Under the pieces are notes generated by a model. The model was not told the DNA's origin and did no database searches. It saw only the letters and a program-made list of their open reading frames with translations. The position numbers and the translations under genes were made by a program. Positions 47,801 to 58,800 of a stretch of DNA of 64,000 nt are shown here, piece after piece (the stretch's first letter is position 1; each line of letters opens with the position of its first letter). Source of the DNA: Ophiodon elongatus (lineage: Eukaryota > Chordata > Actinopteri > Perciformes > Hexagrammidae); contig JACSYO010002116.1 of assembly GCA_016806645.1 (NCBI GenBank), positions 1,600,501 through 1,664,500 on the forward strand, in the 5' to 3' direction.

Positions 47801-48498
47801 CAGAGCTACTTCTTATTTTCTCTGCGATACATTTTTGAATCTTAAGTCATTGCAAAGTCAATAAGGAGGCGGCACACACAGCCTACAGACATGCAGAAAA
47901 CACAAAACTATTTTACCTAGGTTCTTTTCATACAGCACCTCACAAAGTAATTGAAAAGTTAAAATAATAATGACAAAGATCATGTACAAAATGAATTAAC
48001 TTATCTAAATATACTTCTGCCTGGTCTAGCTGAAACTTGTGGGTTCATGTGTGCTGACGATGGGTGTAGGCTAATTCTCTCCATTCGTCCAGTCTGAACC
48101 GGTTGATGGATGGTATTAATAATAGCGCCACACTGCACCAGCAGGGTGCACTGCTTGGCGTCCTCTCCGTGGTGAGCATTGATTAAAGCCGTAGGCTACA
48201 TGCACAAGACACATAAATTAGTCTTAATCGGCCTGCCCGTCACTATGACATGACAAAACGTTGATTGAACCTGAAGGAATATAAGAGTGAATAGGCAGCA
48301 ACAGTTAGACAGTCTACCATGCAGCAATATGGGTTAAGAATAAACTGAATGAAAACCAACATGAGGGGAGATAGATGACTATATGCTTAGTGAGACAGTT
48401 CATGCATGACTATTACAGGAATATTTTAGTGTCCTATAAAGTTGAAGTTTAATGTTATGTCATTTATAGTCTATATAGTTGTTGACATGAAATGTATA

Positions 48499-48726
48499 TT
48501 AGAGGAAGTTACAGCTGTCCAGCCTGGATATTATTAGTGCATGAATGGCTCTCTCTAGAATAGATGGTGATAGGAAATGCCTAATTTTGGAGATATTTCT
48601 GAGTTGGAAGAAGCTGGACCTGACAAAGGAATTTGCCTGCCTGTTAAAACTTTGATCACCATCAAATATAACACCAACTGTCTTAACCTGTGGTCTGACA
48701 TAGGTGGTTGAGGTTCTGAACAACAA
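48499..48726 (-). mobile_element. LINE reverse-transcriptase 3' fragment
   Basis: About 75 codons resemble the C-terminal end of a non-LTR retrotransposon reverse transcriptase: VKTVGVIFD, then SFFQLRNISKIRHFLS and SRLDSCNFL, a signature of fish LINE elements. There is no start, no endonuclease and no flanking coding sequence, so it is a 5'-truncated relic. Confidence 0.7.
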
Positions 48727-48871
48727 CAGTGGTACGGTGTGTGTGTGTGGGGTGGGGGGGGGGGAATGAAGAGAACAGTACAGTGTGCACTCAGGGACAA
48801 CTCATGTGTTAATTTCAATACAGTAAACGTGTAAACCATTTCTACACACCAGCTGTGTTACATGGCTTAAC

Positions 48872-48982
48872 ACATAAATGTGTTATTTTAGTACATTGTG
48901 TGTAAATCATGTGTAACCCAGGTAAACACATAGATGTGTTATTTTAGCACATTGTGTGTAAATCATGTGTAACCCTGTCTGT
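48872..48982. repeat. Tandem duplication of a ~56-bp unit
   Basis: Two near-identical copies of a segment containing TGTGTTATTTTAG and CATTGTGTGTAAATCATG lie head to tail. They may belong to a decayed transposon beside the LINE scrap. Confidence 0.65.
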
Positions 48983-49918
48983 CTGCAGTGCCTGTGTGGA
49001 CAACCCACAGAGTGGTAAAATGAAGTAGATATACCCAAGGAAACATACGTCAATTATAGGCAGACACTGACAGAATAGATGGAATTTATATTGCTCAAAG
49101 AAACTAAGATCAACAAAATGTACTGAAGTTATTTGGCTCCAACTTCAAAACAATTCTGATTCTACAAAGAGAAACACCCAAGTAGCTGACTAAACATGTT
49201 TTTTATTACATTTAAATGAACACAGGCCCAATGTCGGTTACTGACAAATATTCTTCCCTGACTTGGGTTTGATAATTTCATGCATTCATACTGTGGTGTG
49301 AAATGAGACAGAAGAATTGCTTTTGGTCACATAGCAGCAGCACCATAAAGTTATATCATATCATGTGATTGCATATCTTCTCATAACCTCAGGTCAGCAA
49401 CACAGTGAAACTAAGTCAGAAGAAAAAGCAGAGGGCAGGAGTGGCGAAAAGGGACGGGAAAGAAGAATTCAAAGAAGACACATGAAAGATGAAAGAACGA
49501 GGGGCAGAGTAAGAACAGGGGAGGGATGAAGAGAACAGACCAGAGGTCAGACTGGTTTTCACAATGAATGCAACTAAAATTCTTCAGGAACTTTGATTCT
49601 TTTTTTTTCCCAGCTGAGGTCTGCTGCCTTGAAGGGTCTTACAGAAAAGATTTAGGCTCCATAATCCCTTTCTGCCTGATAAATTATGTGAAAAAAGAAC
49701 AAGGGAGGCACAGTTAATTGTACTCTACTCTGGCATTACATTGACATGTTGCCCCAGACCAGTTTCAACCAGATGTAGTGCATGTAGAGGACAGTGTGTA
49801 GGAATCTGAGGGAGGATGGGGAGTGGATTACAGCGCGGCTACGGAGCACTACGAACACAATCAATGTTGGTGCTGAATTTCACTAGCTTGCATAAGCTAT
49901 TCAGTACATTTATTGATA

Positions 49919-49971
49919 CACACACACACTATATATGTGTGTATGTATATATATATATATATGTATGTGTA

Positions 49972-50023
<52 letters not shown>

Positions 50024-50085
50024 TATATGTGTATATACATATATGTATATATATATATATATACATACACCATACATACACATAC

Positions 50086-50177
<92 letters not shown>

Positions 50178-50204
50178 TGTATATACATATACATATACAT
50201 ATAT

Positions 50205-50274
<70 letters not shown>

Positions 50275-50304
50275 TACATATATACATATATATATATATA
50301 TACG

Positions 50305-50335
<31 letters not shown>

Positions 50336-50346
50336 TTATATATATA
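49919..50346. repeat. Large AT/ATAC simple-repeat array
   Basis: About 430 bases of (AT)n with ATAC, GTAT and ATGT interruptions arranged so that much of the array is self-complementary. Long frames on both strands are repeat artefacts. It directly precedes the putative LTR remnant of the adjacent retroelement. Confidence 0.9.
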
Positions 50347-50555
50347 TTGGTTGACATTATGGTTTGGTTTCTACATCATACAACATTGCATCCACACTTT
50401 GCACTCATCTACAGTGCTGAAATTACTGACTCCACATGCCACCGTTTGTTTAAGCTTGCCTCTTTTGTTGCCTTTAAGTTAATAAATAATTTGTTAATTT
50501 GCTTGGTCGTGTGCATCGCCCTCTTTTGTCATGGCCATGTGGCCTGATTTCTCAC
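50347..50555 (+). mobile_element. Possible 5' LTR remnant
   Basis: The segment contains AATAAA at 50481-50486 and ends near 50554 in TTCTCACA. It is followed directly by AGTGGCGGCTTG, which looks like a junction between an LTR end and a primer-binding site. It lies just upstream of the retroelement coding remnant. No matching 3' LTR was found. Confidence 0.4.
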
Positions 50556-50689
50556 AAGTGGCGGCTTGTCCGTCTGTAGCCTTTGACCTGGTCTATTATA
50601 GCAGGGGTAGTGGACTTTGCTGCTGCTCCATGTGAGGGGTTTCTGGTTTGTTGCACTAAAGAGCAGCTCTTAAATTATAGAAGAGTATG

Positions 50690-52010
50690 ATATTGATCTA
50701 AGTGGTTTTGGTGATGGAACAGCTCAAGGAAAATGTAAAGGCTATGGTTAAACTGAAGTTGGTTGAGAAAGGGGTGCTCGTTGCTAAGCAAGAGGGACTG
50801 GGTCAGTTAAAAGCAGCAAAAGCACTTTCAGTTGCATCAGGGACCCTTATCTTTGAGCACCAAAAATAATTACTTTTAGTTATCTCATGAGAAAAAGAAA
50901 CAAAAATTGGAACTGGCAAGGCAAATCCTGGAGGTGGATAAGCAAGTGGCTAGATCTGTGGTTAAGGCCCTGATGCAATTCATAGCTGTTTGGCATTCCT
51001 AGTGTCATACAAAAGGACCAGGGATAACGTTGTTCTTCTCACCTGATGTGTTAAAACTGCTAGTTATCAGACATAACCAGTCGTCTGCTTATTACGCAGT
51101 CAAGACGCTGTGGCGCGGTTTGATTTCAACTGGTGGTCGTAGGAAGCCTATGAAAATGTTGAATGTCAACTTGCTCCAACCCTATTATGCTCACTCTTCT
51201 CGTGCACCTGGTGCTGTCCAGCAGGAACCAATGGCAGTGAGTCCTGTGTCGGTGGCCGATACAGTTTTGGTTGAGAGTATCGATGCTGATCTTGAGCCTG
51301 ATGAGGGGTTAAAAGGGTTGTTCGGCCATTTGCCAGAAGCACAGGCTGAGAGGAGTTTGAAGAAATAATTTTAAAGTATCGAGATTTGTTTGGGGACGTG
51401 TCGTCCCGCACCAACTGGGTTGAGCACAACATTGATGTAGGTGATGCGCAGCCTGTCAGCATTTTCATAGTTTTTCTTGAGAAGCGTAAATATTTAGATG
51501 CTGAGGTAAAGTATATGGTGGACAATGACATGGAGAAGCCCAGATTCTTTTCCATTGCCACGTATGGATGACTGCATAGAACAGGTGGGTGCCGCAAAGT
51601 ATGTCAGCAAATTTGATCTGCTAAAGGGTTACTGGCAGGTGCCCGTGTCCCAAAGAGCAGAGGAAGTGGCAGCTTTTATCACTCCATCTGAGCTGCATTC
51701 CTATAAAGTGATGCCATTCGGGTTAAGAAATGCCCCGGCCACTTGTCAATGGCTAATGAATCGTGTGGTGGCTGGCCTGGCTGGTTGTGCAGTTTACTTT
51801 AATGATTTAGTGGTCTATATTGATTCTTGGTTTTCTCACACGCAGCGGATTAGAGCGCTGTTTGACCGGTTGGCCGAGGTGAAGCTCACAGTAAATCTAG
51901 CAAAGTGTGAGTTTGCTTGTGCAACTGTAACTTACCTTGGTCGGGTGGTTGGACAGGGGCATGTGGCTCCTGAGCGTGTCAAACTCTTAGCTGTTTCCAC
52001 GGCCTGACAC
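50690..52010 (+). pseudogene. Ty3/gypsy retrotransposon pol remnant, Gmr1-type order
   Basis: This is a broken polyprotein. From left to right: a possible gag-like stretch with stops (50717-51000); an integrase C-terminal tail (around 51150-51200, containing NVNLLQPYY); a linker with DLFGDVSSRT and HNIDVGDAQP (51380-51460); and the reverse-transcriptase core at about 51540-51990 (KFDLLKGYWQVP, MPFGLRNAPATCQ, NLAKCEF, TVTYLGR). Part of the N-terminal RT region is deleted near 51470-51550, with a frame change there. The catalytic box, normally Y-x-D-D, reads YFNDLVVY, so the first Asp is Asn. RNase H and the 3' end are missing. Integrase before RT matches the Gmr1 group of fish elements. It cannot be active. 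Confidence 0.75.
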
Positions 52011-52119
52011 GAAGAAGGAGCTCATGAGAGTCCTTGGGATGGGAGATTGTTTCTGTAAGAATTCTTCTTTGATGTGGCGCCGCTTGCTGAAGGCAAGGGC
52101 TCAGTTTGTGTGGTCAGAG

Positions 52120-54912
52120 TGCCACGAAGCTTTTGGTAAAAAAAAAAAAAAACACCACAAAAAGACTGGCTAGCCTATTTCAAATGCCATAGGCAATTTG
52201 GAACACCCATGGCCTTAAATGGTGTATTAGGTAGGTCTACCCATTAGGTCCATGCCATTCTTTTGACATATTACACAATAAAAGCAATAGAAATTGGCTC
52301 CTGAAGTTTTGTTGGGTCTATATCAACTAAACTCAGCACCTTATGTTGGTGGTCCTCTTGGATAATCAAACACTAACACGATGATTTATTGACCCTTTTC
52401 TAAAAATATGGATAAACTTCAAACTTTGCATAAAAGCATGTGCACAGTAGCAGCTGTTTGGTATTCCCTCATAATACTTTGCCCTGGAACAAAGTCTGGG
52501 TTTGGTTTTTGTGATACCTGTTCAAAACATGTTTAGTTATTTTTGCGCTAGTTTAGTTTTAACCATCAGTGATGTGGATGGTACATTACCAATCTGATAA
52601 ATCATCTTATTAAAAAAAACATTACTTCTGCCCTCGCTGCAGCGCTCACATTACTCATCTACAGCCCCATAATAAACACTTTTCTTACCAGTTTTAAATA
52701 AGCTAACCTGGTGTTTTGAAATTTTTTATTATCTTTTCTCCAGCACTTTTGACACCTTAGAAGCAGCGGCCTGCTGTTCTTTTCCGTAAGAGGCTTGACA
52801 GGTGTAAACAGACAGAGCCACCCTGCAGTCGGGATACATGTCTCTTGATTTCGGCCGCCCAGCTCCATAAAGCTGCAGAGGTCAAAGGCCACTTTAGCAC
52901 CCAGCGAGGCCACCCCGAGCCTCCAGTGCAGATTCCTGCTTGGATTAGTTCAGGTTGCTGGCTTCAGACGCAAGAGAGAGCACAACAACGCGGTAGAAAA
53001 ACACTGGCTACACTTCAGTTGTATCAGAACACTCAGCAAGTCTTTGGACAAAGATATACTCATGTCACTCTTATGATGGGGTGTATTTTCATTCGGGTGA
53101 GTTTGAACCGTCCGTATGTGTGAATGAGCTACGGTTACCTGATGGAAGCCTAATGTGTCATCTTTGCCCCGTTTTCCTCCCACCACAGGTTATTGCACCC
53201 ATATTACAAAAGGTTCACCGTGTTAAATGATCCCGGAGTGACTGATATGGAAAACACCACTTTGGTCTTCAGCCAGTCAGAACCGGCTAAAACCATGTCG
53301 ACTAGGAAATGGAAGCTACACACCGACAGAGAATCAAGAGTCAACGGAGCCGCTGTGTGCAAGAGGCTCATCACATGATGCCGTTTTGTTACAATAGATT
53401 AACATCAGGTTGGTTTGGTTACGCTTGTCTGTATCGGCCCAGACTTGAGTTAATTACATAACATGGCCCTGGGTGACAGGTAGGTTTTTGTTTAGCATGC
53501 CCAGTGATTTAGAATTTGATTTTAATGTTAAGTTGTGATGTTATGATGGGCAAAACTGTATCTAACACACAAGGAGCAGCAGATTTATCAGAAAAGATTA
53601 AACTAACCAAAGACATGAAACATGGCGTCTGTGCTGACGTACTCCACAGTCGGCCCCGGCAACGGACTGTAGGCAACTCCTTCCTGGCCTGAAAGTAGGC
53701 CGTGGAGAGTGAAATACACTTTCTGCATGTTATTCATTTAGATTCCAAATATGAAACATGTTGCTAGCGAGATATTTACAGACAACTTAACATGGACCAA
53801 GTAGTGTACACACTTTACTTAGTAGCATTTAAAATTGGCCAAAGTAGAAACTGAAAAGCTTCTTACCCACAAAGAGGAATAATCAGGTCTTATCTGGTGT
53901 CTTTTCCTGCACGACATATTACTACCCCGACTTGAGTAGTTGGAATTTACACATGTAGCTTGTATTTTTCAAATTTGGTTTTGTTTTGCTCTTGAAGAAA
54001 ATTAGTTATTTATATTTTTAGTCATTTGAGTATTAAGTTATTTTTCTAGATTTAGTTACCAAAAACTAATTAACAAGGGACTCACAAAAATATGCTCGTC
54101 AGTCCCAAAATCTGGCTGCAGCTTTAAGCTCGCCACGAGGCTGATGGGAATGTCGTTGGTTTTACACATATACGTCATTACATTAAGTATTGGACAAGAA
54201 GAAAATTGTACCTGATGACGGTGCTATAGATGAAAAGTCAGGGGATCAAATTTATTACAATTCATCCTCTGGGGACCATGAATATCTCAACCAATTTTCA
54301 TAATTCCCAAAGGTGTCAATGTCCACCTCATGGTGGCACTGGGAGAAATGTCAGGGGATTACTTATGGAATAGGAATTATGGCAATCTATTATTTCAGTC
54401 AGAAATTGCAAGGTCATGAACTATGGTAGTAAGACGACAATAAAACATGAAATCATCCAGTGAAGCTAAATACATAAAAAGATCAATCCAATTCAGAATC
54501 AGTGCATTTGTTAAGATCTGCCAAATTCAGTGAGCGCATCAAATCGTAGAGTCCTGTCAGGGAAAGAAATGGAGAGAACAGACTTATTTGCAGCAGTACT
54601 GAAGTCTACAAAGCTTGCTTATCAATGTTTAACTCTTATTGTCACATTACGAATAAGTAGCAAATGTTATCCATAGAACTGACAGTTAAAAACAGAGGTT
54701 GTCATCTCAAGAGCTTTAATCATACATAGAAATTTAGTTCAACAGTACCATTCATTTAGAATGTTTTAGCAGTATGTATATTTAGTGTAAAGAGCATTGT
54801 TTTTTTTCTTTTTCTGATGAGGAATATCCACAAGGATGATAGAAGCTTTCAGAAATACGAGAGAGAGAGAAATACGAGAGAAAGAGAGCGGAAATACGAG
54901 AGAGAGAGAGAG

Positions 54913-54960
<48 letters not shown>

Positions 54961-55857
54961 CGAGAGAGAGAGCGAGAGCGAGAGAGCGACTGAGTACATG
55001 ACTAAGTTGTAACACCTCAGACTACAATTTTTAAAACACCTCAAAAGGTGACATTTATCTGTGGTTATGTACCAGTGTCCATCCTCCTGGATGCTTTTTT
55101 CCTTTTCAATATAACTGAAGAGCAGCAGAGCCTGAAATGCTTTCAGAAACTAAATAACTGTGGCACAAGCTCGGTTTGATCAATGCCCTATAATGGAGAA
55201 AGTCCAAGCAAGGTTTCTATGACACCTCTTGTTAACCTAGTCAAAGCTGCGCTAAGCTTGGGGTGACTTGTTGACATTGTTGCAGAGACGAAGGGGGCGG
55301 GGTGAGCTGGAGTGGAGTACATTACTGCAATCGAGTGTCATATTATAGGCATGAAAAGAATCAACCACATCCATCTATCAGTTCATCCATTTCATCAATC
55401 AATCCATCGATCCAAACATCCAACCTATCGGAAAACACCACCATGAAACATACTTTATGTGCTGCTTGTGCTATCTCAGAAGCGCCACAACATCAATTTC
55501 AACCAGCTAAAGTCCCAGGCAAAGAAAAACAAAAACAAACATAATGTACAAGACAGAATGTGGAACAGATAATTGGCCGACAAATCCCAGAAGTGATTAT
55601 TTTTCAGTCCATCCATTCCTTTTAAGAGTAGTTAAGTAACGCCACGTGTGGATTTGGCAGACGGCCGGCGTCACTAAGGGTGAGCCCCCGTCTCGTTTCT
55701 TTCCCCTCTAAGACATTTGAAGCTGCATCTTTTGTGGAGTTGGTAAAGAGTAAGAAACTTGACTTCCAGAGCTGGTAATGATGGAAGCTGCTGTTGCGGT
55801 AGCGTCGTGGCATTCAGCGGGCGCGCTCACGCGCAAAGACAGAGACGGCGTGATGCG
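52120..55857. other. Intergenic DNA and ccdc6 3' UTR
   Basis: Small frames at 52659-52913 (-) and 52845-53123, 53193-53378 (+) have no recognisable content. Possible - strand polyadenylation signals for ccdc6 are ATTAAA near 54715-54720 and AATAAA at 54251-54256, which would place 54250-55857 in the 3' UTR. The rest shows no gene. Confidence 0.4.
54853..54990. repeat. (GA)n array with AATACGAGAGAG units
   Basis: GA dinucleotides are interspersed with repeated AAATACGAGAGAG blocks and a central pure GA run. The array probably lies within the ccdc6 3' UTR, where the transcript would carry (UC)n. Confidence 0.85.
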
Positions 55858-58800
55858 TTAAGGCTGGGAGGGAGGCTGCTGTGCTGCATGCTGCGACATA
55901 GCTGCCGGGGAGGACATGGACTGGACCATGGGCTGAGCTGGTGGGGGGAGCGGAGGCTGAGCCTGCTGGGCCCCCGAGTGCGTGTTGGGGGAGGGCGGGG
56001 GCGTTGGACGTTTGAATTTGTCGGGGCTGGTGCTTCTTCTTGGCGAGGGCCTCTGTTTTGAGAAAGAGAGAAACATTTTTTTAAATAAATAAATAGTTTT
56101 GAGAATGTTAGTCCAACAAATAAGAATTCTAATAATAATAAAAAATGTTATTTAGTTTGCGGCAGTTACAATAAGCCACGCTTGAATGACAGTGTAAAAA
56201 AAAGAAGAAAAAAAAAGAGGCAGTTATTTTTGTTCAATAGTGTTTCCATGGTTACAAACTACAAAAGGAAAATAAGATTCTGAGTATTGAGGCTGCTCGT
56301 CTTAGTCATGGTTTCCATACTGAGCTATTGGACCTGAGAACTGCAATTCCTGTCAGAGGACTGGAAAGAGAAAAGAAAAAAAGGGGTTTAAAGAAAAATT
56401 AATCTGTCCGAGGTTCTGATCTCTCAGATCAAGTCATTTCCTTGTTTGACTCCTGGGTGGTCTGAGTGGTGATGGGAGGGATGTGGTCTGAACCATCCAC
56501 ATAGATCAAGAGAAAATGAATGGATGTAAAATACCACAGAGGGGGAACACAAGAGATGGGGGAATACAAAAGAACAGTGGGAAGAAAGGTTTAAGTATGG
56601 AAGGAATAGGCTGCAATGAAAGAAATTAAAGCATAAAACAGAATCATTTAATAAATTCCTCTGCTTGTACAATAATATACCATCATGTACCTTGAACCAT
56701 GAACCTTATGAATGCTGCTACCACCGGGGAGTTTGGTCCAAAGTTTAAAAAAAATACAAGGATGCTGATTCTTTATCGTCTATTGTACTCTAAATGGGAC
56801 CATAATTTACGAAATGAGCATCATGCTGTATTGAAGACTTGAAACTAGCGATTGAGACAAACTCATGTTCACAACTGAGGAAATAAATCATCTTAGAAGT
56901 AGGGTCCTTTTCTCATAGACTTCATCAAACCTCTTTCCAAACAGAGGAGTCACCCCCTGCTGGTCAGTAGAGAGAATGCAAGATTAAGGCACTTCCACAT
57001 TGGCTTCCTTCTTCAGAACCGGAGATTGCCATCTGCCCTAAAACCTTACAGTAAATATTAAGTACGTGTGTGCGAATAGTTAATAAGTAGTCAGAGGTGT
57101 CAGCTTCAGTCAAGACTCAGGTCACAGTGACCTGAGTTTGTAAATAAATTGCCTGTAAATAAATTGCATATTTAAACTGGCTTGAAAACCAACAGACAGG
57201 CCTCAGACAGCCCTCAGACTAACAGCACAAGAGCCGGCTCCTTTAAGTGTTATATTTCCAAAACAAAGTACTATGTATGTGAATCAAGTACAAAACTATC
57301 CAACACAACTGGTACATCAACTGTGTACTGCAGACAGTGTTTGGCCTCAGCCATCCATCAAGTTGTTATCATGACAGTTGTGCATCCTCAGCGTGGTGTT
57401 TTCTGGGAGTGGAATATCACTTCTTAACAAACAGGGTGGCTGAATTTCATCATCTCCGCTAGAAGGATCAGACGATCAGCAGCATCTGTCCACAACTAAT
57501 CCTGTATTAAAATATTGTTTTGGATATAATGTTTGGCCTACAGCAGGGGTGTCAAACTCATTTTCACCGTGGGTCACATCAGCATTATGGTTGCCCTCAA
57601 AGGGCCGGTTGTAACTGTAAACATTTATAAATGTAACTACTCCCTAACATATTGTTAAATGACTGTCTCTGCATTTGATTATTGTTTATTCAAGTGTAAA
57701 AATATAGTACATGCATCTATATAAATGTAAAAATGTATGTAAGCAAATTTCTCTGTTATTATAACATAAATCATTTTGATTTAGGTTTAAGAAACCCACA
57801 TTACTCTGTCAAAGATCAAACTTTTAAAGAAAATAACAAAGACAAATATCATCAAACACACGTTATTACATTAACTTTGTGCAAAGCTTTTTTTGTCACA
57901 GTTGAGAGGAAGGCGAAAAACTGTGACGCTATGTGTCTTTAAAGCCAATCAGCGTTGAGAAGCTCCGCCCGTCATCACTGACGTCATGCCGTTGTTGAAT
58001 CAGAAACTATGGATGAGAAGTTGATCGTCTGGAAGCGGCTTCATCCTGAACCTGGAGAAGCTGTGAGCGGCAACGGATGATGTTATGAACCCAGACACGA
58101 GGGCGTCTGATGTTCCCACGTTTGTGGGACTTCCACAACATGTACAAAGCAGAAATAGTGGTTATTTATTCTATGGTGGATGGCAGAAATGAACTATTTC
58201 CACGGAGATAAGCCACGCCCCCTCTACAGCGCATCCAACGCGAGTGAAGCGAAACAACCACAAATAGTCCGGCGAGTAAAGCGACGCGAATATTCGCAAC
58301 GCTTTTGGTGTGAACGCAGCATAACGGCAGGTAGGATGCCGTTCATTCGCGGTGTCACAAAATCGACATGCATTGTGAGAGATGTAGTTTATGGTCACTG
58401 TACATTGTAAAGCAGCATAGACTTTAATTTTAAGACAATCATATTACTTTCGAGCTCTCGCGGGCCACATACAATGACGTGGCGGGCCTTGAGTTTGACA
58501 CCCGTGGCCTACGGCTAACATAACTAGCAGTACACACAATGCTGTACCTCATTGCCACTCAGGCGCCGCTCCACGGGCTGACAACTTGGCAACTTTAATT
58601 TTGTTTTTAGCAAGATTGTAGTAAATATCTTACACTACGACTTCGAGCCAACATACATCGCTTGTTTTTGCGTTTGAATGAAGGGTGGTCAACCGGTTTC
58701 ACTGTTTTCCAGGACGCGTGGGAACCCTGAGAAAACGTCTCGAAACAAAATGAATCTTCATAAGATTCTTAGTTGAGATTCTTTCTTAAAACCATCTAAA

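Noticed and set aside
49816..50482. Tyr/Ile-repeat frames on both strands
   Set aside because: They are translations of the AT/ATAC simple repeat, not genes.
52659..53123. Frames of 84 and 92 codons on opposite strands
   Set aside because: They overlap each other, have no domain, and show no splice or promoter support.
58171..58410. Frames of about 75 codons on both strands
   Set aside because: They lie inside the non-autonomous hAT-like element and resemble no transposase.
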